A DNA stretch of 64,000 nt from Mesoterricola sediminis (GCF_030295425.1 NZ_AP027081.1:3827001-3891000), one strand, 5' to 3'; positions 40,348 to 52,070 are shown, counted from the stretch's first letter. The notes: generated from the sequence alone by a model not told the origin. A program made the numbers and translations.

Positions 40348-41774
40348 GCGCCGCCATCCCCCTGAACGAGCGTGACGACCGGTTCCAGGGCTACCGCGGA
40401 CCCGCGCGCGACGCCCTCGAGCGCTACGCCATCGGCGTCTGGAGCGAGGTGGAGATCGTCAACGACCGCGGCTCGGTCTTCAAGGGCGTGATCCTCCCCC
40501 GCAGCGAGACCTTCGACGACCTCCACATCGTGGTCAAGCTGTTCAACGGCTACAACGTCGGCGTCGAGGCCACCCGCATCGCCTCCGCCGTCGAGACCGG
40601 ATACCGCAAGGCCGTCTACAAGATCCCCGAGAAGGCCTTCCCCTGCGACTTCCGCAAGAAGAACGTCACCCTGCTGGGCACGGGCGGCACCATCGCCTCC
40701 CGCCTGGACTACCGCACCGGCGCCGTGATCCCGGCCTTCACCCCCGGCGAGCTCTACGGCGCCGTCCCGGAGCTGGCCGACATCGCGAACATGGAGACCA
40801 AGAAGCTCTTCGGGGTCTTCAGCGAGAACATGGGCCCCGAGCAGTACAAGGCCCTGGCCAAGGCCATCGGCGAGGAGATCGCCAAGGGCGTGGACGGCAT
40901 CGTGGTCGGCCACGGCACGGACACCATGAGCCACACGGGGGCGATCCTCAGCTTCATGGTCCAGAACTCCCCGGTGCCCATCGTCCTCGTCGGCAGCCAG
41001 CGCAGTTCCGACCGGCCCTCCTCCGACGCGGCCCTCAACCTCATGAACGCGGTCCGGACCGCGGCCGAGTGCGACATCGCCGAAGTCATGCTCTGCATGT
41101 TCGGCCCGACGTCGGACAACTACGACCTGCTGCACCGCGGCACCCGCTGCCGGAAGATGCACTCCAGCTACCGGAGCACCTTCCGCACCATCGGCGCCAC
41201 CCCCCTGGCCACCGTGAGCCGGGAGACCAACGAGCACGGGAAGCACTTCACCTACCTCACCGACGACTACCTGAAGCGGGACCGCAGCCGCGTGCCCATC
41301 ATCAACCCGGCCTTCGAGGAGAAGGTCACCATCCAGTACTACTACCCGAACTTCAACCCCGACATCATCGACGCCCTCTCCGACCTGAACTACCGGGGCC
41401 TCGTGATCGCCGGGACGGGCCTGGGCCACATCAACAAGCCCCTGTACCCCGCCGTCAAGCGCGCCATCCAGAAGGGCATGACCGTGGTCATGACGGTCCA
41501 GACCATCTGGGGCTACGCCCAGATGTACGTCTACGACACCGGCCGCGACCTGCTCAACCTGGGGATCATCCCCATGGACAACATGCTCCCCGAGACGGCC
41601 TACATGAAGCTCGCCTGGGTCCTGGGCCAGACCGACGATCCCAAGCGGATCCGGGAGATGCTGCTCACCCCCGTGAACCACGAGATCACGCCCCGGGAGC
41701 CGCACAACGGCTACCTCGTGCTCCAGGGCGGGCTCCCCGAGGTGGAAGCCTTCATCGGGCAGCACTGGAAGTAG
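40344..41774 (+). CDS. gatD: Glu-tRNA(Gln) amidotransferase subunit D (archaeal type)
   Basis: 476 residues. The N-terminal GatD-specific beta-barrel domain (about 30-100, with VWSEVEIVN and KGVILPRSE) distinguishes it from plain L-asparaginase. The asparaginase-like domain carries the catalytic residues: Thr116 in GTGGTIAS, Thr192-Asp193 in GHGTDTMSHTG and Lys271 in RGTRCRKMHSS. SQRSSDRPSSDAALNL is the usual GatD loop. It releases ammonia from Gln for GatE-bound Glu-tRNA(Gln). The start overlaps the gatE stop and has AGGAGG. A hairpin terminator follows. Confidence 0.92.
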   Translation: MSAAIPLNERDDRFQGYRGPARDALERYAIGVWSEVEIVNDRGSVFKGVILPRSETFDDLHIVVKLFNGYNVGVEATRIASAVETGYRKAVYKIPEKAFPCDFRKKNVTLLGTGGTIASRLDYRTGAVIPAFTPGELYGAVPELADIANMETKKLFGVFSENMGPEQYKALAKAIGEEIAKGVDGIVVGHGTDTMSHTGAILSFMVQNSPVPIVLVGSQRSSDRPSSDAALNLMNAVRTAAECDIAEVMLCMFGPTSDNYDLLHRGTRCRKMHSSYRSTFRTIGATPLATVSRETNEHGKHFTYLTDDYLKRDRSRVPIINPAFEEKVTIQYYYPNFNPDIIDALSDLNYRGLVIAGTGLGHINKPLYPAVKRAIQKGMTVVMTVQTIWGYAQMYVYDTGRDLLNLGIIPMDNMLPETAYMKLAWVLGQTDDPKRIREMLLTPVNHEITPREPHNGYLVLQGGLPEVEAFIGQHWK

Positions 41775-41790
41775 GGCGCCCCTCACGCTT

Positions 41791-41832
41791 CTGCCCCCGG
41801 TCCCGGCGGCGCGCCGCGGGAACCGGGGGCAG
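41791..41832 (+). terminator. Hairpin terminator after gatD
   Basis: CTGCCCCCGGT (41791-41801) pairs with ACCGGGGGCAG (41822-41832), with further pairing inside. It lies between the convergent gatD and lipoprotein genes and probably serves both directions. Confidence 0.65.
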
Positions 41833-41855
41833 GACTTTCGGCGGGAAGGTCGGGG

Positions 41856-42455
41856 CTACTTGGCCTCGGCGGAGCGCCACTCGGGATCGATGGTGGCGGG
41901 CACGGCGGCCTTGGCGCGGCCGATGAGGCCCTGGCTGGCCTCCTTGATCTGGTCGCGGCGCACGGCGGCGGGGAGCTGGGCCTTGACCGCCTCGTAGGCG
42001 GGGAAGTCCTTGTCCTGGCCCGCGGCCTTGGCCTGGGCCTTGACCTTCTCGTAGAAGGCCTTCATCTGCTCCTCGGAGGGCTCGCCGGTGGAGACGGCGC
42101 GCTCCATGAGCACCTGGCCGTAGGCGTTGGCCTTGGCGGCGTCCACCAGCAGCTTGGCCTTGGGATCCTTGCCCAGGCCCTGCTTGTCGCCGTACTTGAC
42201 CAGCACCTTCTGGTCCACGAACTCCTGCAGGAAGCGGTTCCGCTGGTCGCGGTTGGCGGGGTTGGTGAGCAGGTCCTTGGCCCGGGCCTCGTCGCCCAGG
42301 AGGATCTTCACGGCCTCGGTGAAGGCCTTCTCCGTGATCTTCTCGCCGCCCACGTTGGCGACGACCTTGGAGTTGTCGGGGGAAACCCGGGAGCAGGCGA
42401 GGCCCGCGACCAGAAGACCACACATGCCCCATACCCGCGCGGTGCGCATTTCCAT
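41856..42455 (-). CDS. SurA_N-like periplasmic chaperone lipoprotein
   Basis: 199 residues. A lipoprotein signal ends at Cys21 (LLVAGLAC). The mature part VVANVGGEKITEKAFTEAVK is the usual opening of SurA/PpiC N-terminal domains, and the remainder is helical with long KAFYEKVKAQAKAA-type segments. No parvulin catalytic domain is present, so it would act as a holdase or chaperone-like factor rather than a prolyl isomerase. Divergent from the glutaredoxin gene. Confidence 0.78.
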   Translation of the reverse strand: MEMRTARVWGMCGLLVAGLACSRVSPDNSKVVANVGGEKITEKAFTEAVKILLGDEARAKDLLTNPANRDQRNRFLQEFVDQKVLVKYGDKQGLGKDPKAKLLVDAAKANAYGQVLMERAVSTGEPSEEQMKAFYEKVKAQAKAAGQDKDFPAYEAVKAQLPAAVRRDQIKEASQGLIGRAKAAVPATIDPEWRSAEAK

Positions 42456-42523
42456 GCTTCTCTCCTACACGTTTCAGTTCCAGAATGACAGCGAAGGCAT
42501 ACCCTGCCTAGCGAGGAACGTCC

Positions 42524-42820
42524 ATGCCGGGTCACGAATCCCTTAAGGGACTGGATTTACAAGTATATACCGCCACCTGGTGCCCCGATTGCCGCCGCCT
42601 GGAACGCTGGCTGGCCGAGGCCGGCATCCCCCATGCGGACGTGGACATCGAGACCGTCCCCGGGGCCGCCGAACGCCTGGAGCGGGAGACGGGCAAGCGC
42701 GCCATCCCCTTCATCCTCGTGAATGGAACCCGCTGGGTCCGGGGCTATCACCGGGAGCTGCCGAGCCGCCTGGACCCCGCCCTGCTGGTCCAGGAACTGC
42801 TGCAAGCGGCAGAATCTTGA
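42524..42820 (+). CDS. Glutaredoxin-like protein
   Basis: 98 residues with a thioredoxin fold. The active site TWCPDCRRLE (CPDC at about 20-23) and cis-Pro in KRAIPFILVNG match the mycoredoxin/NrdH-like glutaredoxins, and GYHRELPSRL fits the C-terminal helix. A GAGGAAC ribosome site precedes the ATG. It lies 37 bp upstream of mreB on the same strand, so it could be the first gene of the shape operon. Confidence 0.88.
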   Translation: MPGHESLKGLDLQVYTATWCPDCRRLERWLAEAGIPHADVDIETVPGAAERLERETGKRAIPFILVNGTRWVRGYHRELPSRLDPALLVQELLQAAES

Positions 42821-42857
42821 TTTTCATGGCATTCTAAGAGATTCGCCGGAGCGCCAC

Positions 42858-43901
42858 GTGCCGACACCTTTTTCCGCCCAATTCTGGTCCAGCCTCTTCA
42901 CGTCCGATCTCGCCATCGATCTGGGCACCGCCTCCGTGCTGGTGTACACCAAGCAGGCGGGCAGAATCGTGGTTTACGAGCCATCCATCGTCGCCCTGAA
43001 CACCCAGACCCATGAAGTGGAGGCCGTCGGCGACGAGGCCAAGCAGCTCCTGGGCCGCACCCCCCAGGGGGTCCAGACCATCCGGCCCATGAAGGACGGC
43101 ATGATCTACGAGGTGGACGCCGCCGAGAAGATGCTGGCCGCCTTCATCAAGAAGGCCCGGCCCAACCGGGGCATCGCCCGCACCCGCATCGTCGTCAGCG
43201 TCCCCCCCCGGGCCCACCAGGTGGCGCGCCGCGCGGTCAAGCAGGTCTGCTACGACGCCAAGGCCGGCGAGGTCTTCCTCGTGGACCAGACCATGGTGGC
43301 CGCCATCGGCGCCGGGCTCGCCATCAACGAGAAGCGGGGCTGCATGATCGTCGATATCGGCGGCGGCACCACGGACGTGGCGGTGATCTCCTACAACGGC
43401 AAGGTCTTCTCCGACTCCATCCTCGTGGCCGGCGACGAGATGGACGAGGCGATCATCAAGTACATCCGTGAGAAGTACAACGTCCTCATCTCCGAGGCGG
43501 CCGCCGAAGAGGTCAAGTGGACCCTCGGCTCCGCGTACATCTCCGACAAGACCCGGACCATGAGCATTTCCGGCCGGGACCAGTTCGAGGGCCTGCCCAA
43601 GACCCTGACCCTGAACGACACCGAGATCCGGGAGGCCCTGGCCGAGCCCATCAGCGCCATCATCGACCTCGTGCGCAAGGCCCTCAACGAGACGCCCCCC
43701 CAGCTGGCGGCGGACCTCATCGACCGGGGCATCTGCCTGACCGGCGGCGGGTCCAAGATCCAGGGCCTGGACGTGCGCATCTCCAAGGAGACCCACCTGC
43801 CCTGCTACCGAGCGGAAAACCCCGAGACCGCCGTGGTGCGCGGCACCGCCATGCTGCTCGAGGACATCCCCTTCCTGAGGCGCATCCAGATCCTGGACTG
43901 A
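42858..43901 (+). CDS. mreB: Rod-shape determining actin-like protein MreB
   Basis: 347 residues from a GTG start with CCGGAG upstream. Actin-fold nucleotide site: phosphate-1 segment AIDLGTASVLVY, phosphate-2 segment IVDIGGGTTDVAVIS and adenosine motif CLTGGGSKIQGLD. It forms membrane-bound filaments that position elongasome enzymes. It heads the mreB-mreC-mreD-mrdA-rodA set, with start-stop overlap to mreC (TGATG). Confidence 0.96.
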   Translation: MPTPFSAQFWSSLFTSDLAIDLGTASVLVYTKQAGRIVVYEPSIVALNTQTHEVEAVGDEAKQLLGRTPQGVQTIRPMKDGMIYEVDAAEKMLAAFIKKARPNRGIARTRIVVSVPPRAHQVARRAVKQVCYDAKAGEVFLVDQTMVAAIGAGLAINEKRGCMIVDIGGGTTDVAVISYNGKVFSDSILVAGDEMDEAIIKYIREKYNVLISEAAAEEVKWTLGSAYISDKTRTMSISGRDQFEGLPKTLTLNDTEIREALAEPISAIIDLVRKALNETPPQLAADLIDRGICLTGGGSKIQGLDVRISKETHLPCYRAENPETAVVRGTAMLLEDIPFLRRIQILD

Positions 43902-44785
43902 TGCGTAGGCGCGCCTGGGGCTGGAACCCGACCGGACGCAGGCGCTGGGCCATGGCGGCCCTGCTGCTGGGGCATCTGGGCTGGATCCTGTTGGGGCGCG
44001 GCCCCGGCGGGCGCTGGCGGGCCCTGATGGACCTGGCGGGGACCCCCACCCGGATGGTGTCCGGCCGGCTCGAAGCCTGGCGGGATCACCGCCGGCAGCG
44101 CCTGGACACCTACAAGGCGGCCGTGGCCGAAGCCACCCGCCTCCGGGCCCAGGTGGCCGCCTTCCAGGCGGAGCGGGACGCCCTCGCGCCGCGCCTGGTG
44201 GAGGCCGACGAGGCCATCCGCCTCCTGGGGCTCAAGAAGCTCCTGCCCCTCTCCTTCACGCCGGCCCGGGTCATCGCGAGCACCCGCCGGGCCCCCTTCG
44301 GCGGCCTCTTCCTCGACCTGGGCAGCGACGGGGGGCTCCAGCCGGACCAGGGCGTGATCTGCCCCGAGGGGGTGGTCGGCCGGCTTTGGGAGGTGGGTCC
44401 CACCCAGGCGAGCCTCCTCCCCCTGGACGCCTACAACGCCTCCACCGGCGTGATGCTGGCCCGGAGCCGGGCCACCGGCGTCCTCCAGGGCCTGGGCCCG
44501 GGCAAGGCCGCCCTGCGCTACATCGGCAGCCAGGAAGGGGTCCAGGTCGGCGAGCCGGTCTACACCTCGGGCCTGGACCGCATCTTCCCCCGCGGCCTCC
44601 TGGTGGGCTACGTGAGTTCCGTGCGCCCCCGCGACGTGGAGCTCCAGGTGGAGGTCTCCCTGGCCGCGCCCCTGGACCGGGTCAACCTCGTCCTGATCCT
44701 GCCGCCCCGGCCCCAGCTGGAACTGCCGCCGCCGGCCCAGCCCAAGCCCACCGAGAAGCCCAAGGTCCGGAAGGGGGCGCCATGA
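43901..44785 (+). CDS. mreC: Rod-shape determining protein MreC
   Basis: 294 residues. One TM helix (about 15-33), a coiled-coil segment (about 65-100, rich in Ala, Glu and Arg) and the MreC beta domains with ASTRRAPFGGLFLDLGSDGG and SGLDRIFPRGLLVGYV. The C-terminal tail is Pro/Lys-rich. It links cytoplasmic MreB to periplasmic PBP2. The ATG overlaps the mreB stop, and the stop overlaps mreD (ATGA). Confidence 0.95.
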   Translation: MRRRAWGWNPTGRRRWAMAALLLGHLGWILLGRGPGGRWRALMDLAGTPTRMVSGRLEAWRDHRRQRLDTYKAAVAEATRLRAQVAAFQAERDALAPRLVEADEAIRLLGLKKLLPLSFTPARVIASTRRAPFGGLFLDLGSDGGLQPDQGVICPEGVVGRLWEVGPTQASLLPLDAYNASTGVMLARSRATGVLQGLGPGKAALRYIGSQEGVQVGEPVYTSGLDRIFPRGLLVGYVSSVRPRDVELQVEVSLAAPLDRVNLVLILPPRPQLELPPPAQPKPTEKPKVRKGAP

Positions 44786-45261
44786 GCGGCCAGACGCCTC
44801 CCATGGTGCGCCGGCACCTCCTGAGCCTGGCCGCCATCGCCTGCCTGCCCCTCGCCGCGCCCTGGCCGGGGCTCCAGGCCATCGTCCACATCTTCCTCAT
44901 CCTGGGCCTGGCCCCGGGCTTCCCCTCCCCGCTGACCGGCCTCCTGTGGTCCGCCGCCGCCGGGTGGGTGGTGGAAGGCAGCCTCCGGCTCACGCCCCAC
45001 ATGGGCGCCACCCCCCTGGCCAACATGCTGATCTGCCTGACGGCCTACGCCCTCCTCGTCCAGTGGCCCCCCCACACCCGCCGGCCCTTCTGGGGCCGCA
45101 TGGCCGCCCTCGCGGCCCTCCACTGGCTCCTGGCGAACCTCCTGCTCCGGCTCGCGGGCGGTCCCCACGCCTGGGGCTTCCAGTGGGTGTTCACCCTCGG
45201 CTCCGTCCCCCTCTGGGCGACCCTGGCCCTGAAGCTCCACGAGCCCATCCACCGGAGGTAG
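44782..45261 (+). CDS. mreD: Rod-shape determining protein MreD
   Basis: 159 residues, almost entirely hydrophobic with five to six predicted helices, as in MreD. Sequence is weakly conserved in this family, so the assignment rests on size, topology (LTGLLWSAAAGWVVEGSLRL as a typical mid-protein segment) and position between mreC and the PBP2 gene. It starts on the ATGA overlap with mreC. Confidence 0.88.
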   Translation: MSGQTPPMVRRHLLSLAAIACLPLAAPWPGLQAIVHIFLILGLAPGFPSPLTGLLWSAAAGWVVEGSLRLTPHMGATPLANMLICLTAYALLVQWPPHTRRPFWGRMAALAALHWLLANLLLRLAGGPHAWGFQWVFTLGSVPLWATLALKLHEPIHRR

Positions 45262-45264
45262 GGG

Positions 45265-47136
45265 ATGGAACTCGTCAACCGCAACGTCATCCACCGCCGC
45301 ATCGCCGTGATGAAGACGGTGGTGTACTGCATGCTCCTGGGCCTCGTGCTTGCCTACGGCTGGGTGCAGCTGGGCCTGCGGCGCGAGATGCAGCGGCTGG
45401 CGTTCTCGCAGGCCGTCAAGACCCGCACCACGCCGGCGCCGCGCGGCATCATCTACGACCGGAACGGCAACAAGATCGTCGACAACCGCCGGGCCCTCCA
45501 CCTCGTGATCCAGAACGAGGACCTGCCCCGGGACCCCGCCCAGATCGAGGGCCTGGCCTACGCCCTCCAGCTGGAGCCCGAGGCCCTGAAGCGACGGATC
45601 CAGGCCATCCGGCAGGCCGCGGGCAACCGCATGCTGGTCCTCCAGGACAACCTGGACGATTCGGCCCTGGCCCGGGCCGAGGTGCTCCGGGCCCGCTACC
45701 CCTTCCTCAGCATCGAGGTGGCCCCCCGGCGGGTCTACCTCGGCCAGGAGCTGGCGGGCCACGCGCTGGGCTACGTCGGCGAGGTGACGCCGGACGAGCT
45801 CGCCAAGAACCCCGATGTGTACCAGCTGGGCGAGATCATCGGCCGCTCGGGCTTCGAGGCCAGCCGCAACGACAAGCTGCGGGGCGTGGACGGCCAGCGC
45901 CGCATCCTCGTGGACAACCTCGGCCGCGAGGTGGCCGTGTTCGGGCAGGTGGAGGCCAGGCCGGGCCGGAGCGTCTACCTCACCCTGGACGCGGGCCTGC
46001 AGCAGGTCATGAAGGAGGCCTTCGGGGAGAACTCCGGCGCCGGCATCGTCATCGACCTGCGCGACGGGGGCATCCTGGCCATGTACTCCGCCCCGTCCTA
46101 CGACCCCAACATCTTCCTCAACCGCCTCACCCAGGAGCAGGTGGAGCAGTTCTGGGGCAACCCCGACCGCCCCATGCTGGACCGGGTCACCCAGGGCCGC
46201 TACCCGCCGGGCTCCACCTTCAAGCTGCTGGTGGCCCTGGCCGCCCTCGACAAGGGCCTCATCACCCCCGACACCACGTACACCTGCCACGGGCACAAGG
46301 TCTACTACAACCGGGACTTCCGCTGCGACAACGTCCACGGCACCGTGAACCTGGTGCAGGCCATCGCCCAGAGCTGCGACATCTACTTCTACGAGCTGGG
46401 CATGAAGCTGGACGTGGACGACATCCACGCCGCGGCGGAGAAGTACGGCCTCATCTCGCCCACGGGCGTCGACCTGCCCCACGAGAGCGTCAGCCGCGTG
46501 CCGAGCCGGGAGTGGAAGAAGCGGGTCAAGAAGGAGAAGTGGTGGGCGGGCGAGACCATCAGCGTCGCCATCGGCCAGGGCGCCAACAGCATCACCCCCA
46601 TCAGCCTCGCCCGCTTCTACGCCATGCTGGCCACGGGGGGCAAGCTGCTGACGCCGCACCTCCTCTACGGGGTGCGCCCCGACGACAGCCGGCCCATGGA
46701 GCCCTTCGTGCCGCCGGCGCCGCGGGACGCGGGCCTGGATCCCCGCATCCGGGCCATCCTGGACGAGGGCCTCTACGAGGTGGTCCAGTCGGGCACCGCC
46801 AAGGGCATGGGCATCCCCGGCGTGACCATGGTGGGCAAGACCGGCACCAGCCAGGTGACGACCTTCGTCAGCAAGTCCCACTACGCCACCCTGGCCAAGA
46901 AGTTCCGGGACAACGCCCTCTTCGCCGGGTACGCGCCCCGCGAGAACCCCCAGATCGCCTTCGCCGTGGTGGCCGAGAACGCCGGCTTCGGCGCCTCCAA
47001 CGCGGCGCCCATCGCCAAGAAGCTCTGCCAGTACTGGTTCATCGACCGGCTCAAGAAGCCGCTGCCGCCGCCCAGCGCCAAGATCCCCGACGAGTACCGG
47101 CCCGAGGACGCGGCGGCGGAAGGGGAGGCGCCGTGA
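45265..47136 (+). CDS. mrdA: Penicillin-binding protein 2, elongasome transpeptidase
   Basis: 623 residues. An N-terminal TM helix (about 17-37) leads to the pedestal domain with APRGIIYDRNGN. The transpeptidase domain has the nucleophile Ser317 in GSTFK, an SxN-type SCD motif in AQSCDIYFYELG and the KTGT motif at 525-528. It crosslinks peptidoglycan along the side wall together with RodA, its downstream neighbour. It follows mreD by 3 bp, and its stop overlaps the rodA GTG. Confidence 0.96.
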   Translation: MELVNRNVIHRRIAVMKTVVYCMLLGLVLAYGWVQLGLRREMQRLAFSQAVKTRTTPAPRGIIYDRNGNKIVDNRRALHLVIQNEDLPRDPAQIEGLAYALQLEPEALKRRIQAIRQAAGNRMLVLQDNLDDSALARAEVLRARYPFLSIEVAPRRVYLGQELAGHALGYVGEVTPDELAKNPDVYQLGEIIGRSGFEASRNDKLRGVDGQRRILVDNLGREVAVFGQVEARPGRSVYLTLDAGLQQVMKEAFGENSGAGIVIDLRDGGILAMYSAPSYDPNIFLNRLTQEQVEQFWGNPDRPMLDRVTQGRYPPGSTFKLLVALAALDKGLITPDTTYTCHGHKVYYNRDFRCDNVHGTVNLVQAIAQSCDIYFYELGMKLDVDDIHAAAEKYGLISPTGVDLPHESVSRVPSREWKKRVKKEKWWAGETISVAIGQGANSITPISLARFYAMLATGGKLLTPHLLYGVRPDDSRPMEPFVPPAPRDAGLDPRIRAILDEGLYEVVQSGTAKGMGIPGVTMVGKTGTSQVTTFVSKSHYATLAKKFRDNALFAGYAPRENPQIAFAVVAENAGFGASNAAPIAKKLCQYWFIDRLKKPLPPPSAKIPDEYRPEDAAAEGEAP

Positions 47137-48218
47137 AGGAACGCCTGCGCGCCCTCGACACCTCCCTCCTCTGGCCCATGGCGCTCCTGGTGATCATGGG
47201 CCTGCTCACCGTGTACTCGGCGGGGCGCGGCACCAACCAGCAGGCGATGATCTGGGCCAAGCAGGGGCTCTGGAACCTCATCGGCTTCGCCCTGATGGCC
47301 TTCCTCGCCGGCATGGACCCCCGCCGGGTCTTCCGCAGCGGGTTCGCCCTCTACGTCCTGGGCATCCTGAGCCTGGTGGCGGTCCTGGCGGCCGGCCACC
47401 GCATCGGCGGCGCCCAGCGCTGGCTGGGCGTGGGGGGCCTGACCTTCCAGCCCTCCGAGCTGATGAAGTGGCTGACCCTGCTCTTCGTCGCCCACCGCCT
47501 CGGCACCCGCCAGCCCCAGGACCTGACCGGCTGGGACCTGGTGCAGACCTCGGCCCTCGTGTTCTTCCCCATGCTCCTGGTGCTCAAGCAGCCCGACCTG
47601 GGCATGGCCATCAGCTTCACCCCCATCCTCGCCCTCATCCCGGTCATCAAGGGCCTGCGCGCCAAGTGGGTGGCCCTCACCCTCGCCATCTGCTGCGCGG
47701 GCGGGGTCTTCGCCTGGCACAAGGTCCTCAAGCCCTACCAGAAGCAGCGCGTGATGACCTTCCTGGACCCCGGCGCCGACCTCAAGGGCAAGGGCTACCA
47801 GATCAACCAGAGCCGCATCGCCATCGGCGCGGGCGGCCTCACCGGCCAGGGCTTCACCTCCGGCAGCCAGACCCAGCTCAACTTCCTGCCGGTGAAGACC
47901 ACGGACTTCGTGTTCTCGGTGTGGGCGGAGGAGCGCGGTTTCCTGGGCGTGCTCCTGGCCCTGGGGCTCTTCGGCCTGGTCCTGACCCGCATCCTGGACA
48001 CGGCGGTGGCGGCCCGGAGCGCCTCGGAGACCTACTTCTGCGTCGGGGCCGCGGGCATCATCGCCCTGCACCTCCTGGTGAACGTGGGCATGGTCGTGGG
48101 CGTCCTGCCCAACAAGGGCATCGTCCTGCCCTTCTTCAGCGCCGGCGGCAGCAGCACCCTCAGCTACTTCCTGGGGCTGGGCGTCGTCATGGGCGTGAGG
48201 CACCGGGCCACGCTCAAG

Positions 48219-48221
<3 letters not shown>
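47133..48221 (+). CDS. rodA: SEDS peptidoglycan glycosyltransferase RodA
   Basis: 362 residues with ten predicted TM helices. The SEDS signatures include GGAQRWLGVGGLTFQPSELMKW, LVLKQPDLGMAI (catalytic Asp region in loop 4) and FSAGGSSTLSYFLGLGV near the C-terminus. It polymerises glycan strands from lipid II in partnership with PBP2. The GTG start overlaps the mrdA stop. Confidence 0.96.
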
Positions 48222-50219
<1,998 letters not shown>

Positions 50220-50279
50220 CCCGGCCCGGCCGTGGCACACTGGAGGGGCGCCGTCGGGCGCACCCCGGGAAGCCTGGCC

Positions 50280-51818
50280 ATGACGAACCATCCCCGCCGC
50301 ATCGGCAAGTTCGAGCTCATTGAGCGCCTGGGCGAAGGCGCCATGGGCGAGGTTTTCCTGGCCCGGGACACCCTCATCGGCCGCGAGGTGGCCCTGAAGA
50401 CCATCCGCCCCGCCGCCCTGACCTCCCCCGACGCCCGGGAGCGCTTCTTCCGGGAGGCCCAGGCCGCGGGCCGCCTCAACCACCCCAACCTCGTCACCAT
50501 CCACGAGTTCGGCGAGGACGCCGGCGTCCACTACATCGCCATGGAACACGTGCCCGGCGACGACCTCGCGGCCCTGCTGGCCTCCCGCGAGCTCAGCCGG
50601 CCCGCGATCCTGGACCTGCTGGCCCAGGTCTGCGACGGCCTCGCCTACGCCCACCAGCGGGGCGTCGTCCACCGGGACATCAAGCCCAGCAACGTGCGGG
50701 TGACCCGGTTCTCCAACCGGCTCACCGCCAAGATCCTCGATTTCGGCATCGCGCGGCTCCCGGGCAGCGACCTCACCTCCACGGGCACCCTCCTGGGGAC
50801 CTTCGGCTACCTGGCCCCCGAGGCCATCCAGGGCGGCAAGGCCGATCACCGGGCCGACCTCTTCGCCGTGGGCGTCCTCCTCTACGAGGCCCTGGCCGGC
50901 GAGCGCCCCTTCGACGGCGAGTCCACGGCCACGGTGCTGCACCGCATCGTCCACGATGAGCCCGCCCCCCTGGATCCCGAGGCCCTGGAGGGCGTCAGCC
51001 CCGCCCTCCGGGACGTGGTGGCCCGGGCCCTGGCCAAGGCCCCCGCCGCCCGCTACGCCACCGCGGACGCCCTGGCCGCCGACCTCCGGGCCGCCCGGAA
51101 TCCCGCCTGGACGGGCGGGGACACCCGGGAGATCACCGTCCGCATGCCCCGCATCCGCCCCGAGGGCGGGACCGCCCCCCGGCGGGGGCTCCGGATCCTC
51201 GTCTGGAGCCTCCTCGCGGTGCTCCTGGCCGGCGCGGCCGGCGGGGGCGCCTGGGCCTGGCGCCGCCACCGCCGCCGGGCCCGGGCCGCGGCGCAAGCCG
51301 TTCAGCCGGTCCCCCAGGCCGTGGCCGTGCCGGTGCCCGCCGCCCCGGATCCAACGCCCACCCAGCCGCCCGCGGCCCAGCCCGCCCCGGAGACGGCGCC
51401 CCCCGTCCAGACGCCGGCCCCGGGCCAGAACCCGGGTCAGCCCCCGGCCGCGCATCCGGTCCCAAGCCAGCCGGCCGCCCAACCCCCTGCGCCCGCCCCG
51501 GCCCCGGCCCCGTACCGGGACCTGGACGCGGCCGCGGCAGCCCTCGACAAGGATCCGCGGGGGGCCCTGGCCGCCCTGGAGGGCATCCTGCAGCGGGAGC
51601 CGGACAACGAGCGGGCCATCGCCCTGCGCATCGCCGCCCTGTACGAGTCGGGCGACTACCGCGGCACGGGCCGGGCCATGATGGAAGCCAAGCGCGGCGG
51701 GCATCCCCTCTGGCCCATGGCGCTGAAGTACCCGCGGCTCCGCCAGGTCTTCGAGCGGGAACGCCTGCAGCCCCGCCTCCCGAGGCGGCGCGCGGAGGGT
51801 GCGGACCAGGGTAGGTAG
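50280..51818 (+). CDS. Transmembrane Ser/Thr protein kinase (PknB type)
   Basis: 512 residues. The kinase domain spans about 11-275: Gly loop GEGAMGEV, Lys40 in VALKTI, catalytic Asp133 in VHRDIKPSN, DFG at 154-156 and APE in GYLAPEAI. A TM helix (about 305-328) separates it from a Pro/Ala-rich extracytoplasmic linker (about 345-420) and a short TPR-like C-terminal region (about 425-500). It follows ligA and the cell-wall cluster in the same direction, so the targets may include envelope proteins. The stop codon TAG touches the first base of a long inverted repeat. Confidence 0.92.
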   Translation: MTNHPRRIGKFELIERLGEGAMGEVFLARDTLIGREVALKTIRPAALTSPDARERFFREAQAAGRLNHPNLVTIHEFGEDAGVHYIAMEHVPGDDLAALLASRELSRPAILDLLAQVCDGLAYAHQRGVVHRDIKPSNVRVTRFSNRLTAKILDFGIARLPGSDLTSTGTLLGTFGYLAPEAIQGGKADHRADLFAVGVLLYEALAGERPFDGESTATVLHRIVHDEPAPLDPEALEGVSPALRDVVARALAKAPAARYATADALAADLRAARNPAWTGGDTREITVRMPRIRPEGGTAPRRGLRILVWSLLAVLLAGAAGGGAWAWRRHRRRARAAAQAVQPVPQAVAVPVPAAPDPTPTQPPAAQPAPETAPPVQTPAPGQNPGQPPAAHPVPSQPAAQPPAPAPAPAPYRDLDAAAAALDKDPRGALAALEGILQREPDNERAIALRIAALYESGDYRGTGRAMMEAKRGGHPLWPMALKYPRLRQVFERERLQPRLPRRRAEGADQGR

Positions 51819-52070
51819 ATCGAATCACCGGAACGATCGGGTTCCGATCCTTCGTGACGGCAAGGGTAGGTAAAGAACCCGTACGCCGAGTTCGCCGAGA
51901 CACCGAGTCACGCGGAGTCGGCTTCGCGATCCACCGCGCCGACCCATGCCGCCCAGGCCCTGGCCCGCGCATGCGGGCCGCGATGCTGCGCATCGCCCGG
52001 CTGGGGGCTCCGGGCCTTCCGCAGGCACGCCTGCGGGTGCCCTGCGCCCCCAGCCTTGGACGGGCCTGGG
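51818..52070. repeat. Left arm (253 bp) of a long inverted repeat
   Basis: Begins GATCGAATCACCGG at the kinase stop and ends CGGGCCTGGG. Its inverted, roughly 90 percent identical partner is 52340-52592. Inside the arm are short perfect hairpins: GCCCGCGCATGCGGGC near 51964, GCGATGCTGCGCATCGC near 51980 and GCAGGCACGCCTGC near 52021. No gene is supported within it. Confidence 0.85.
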
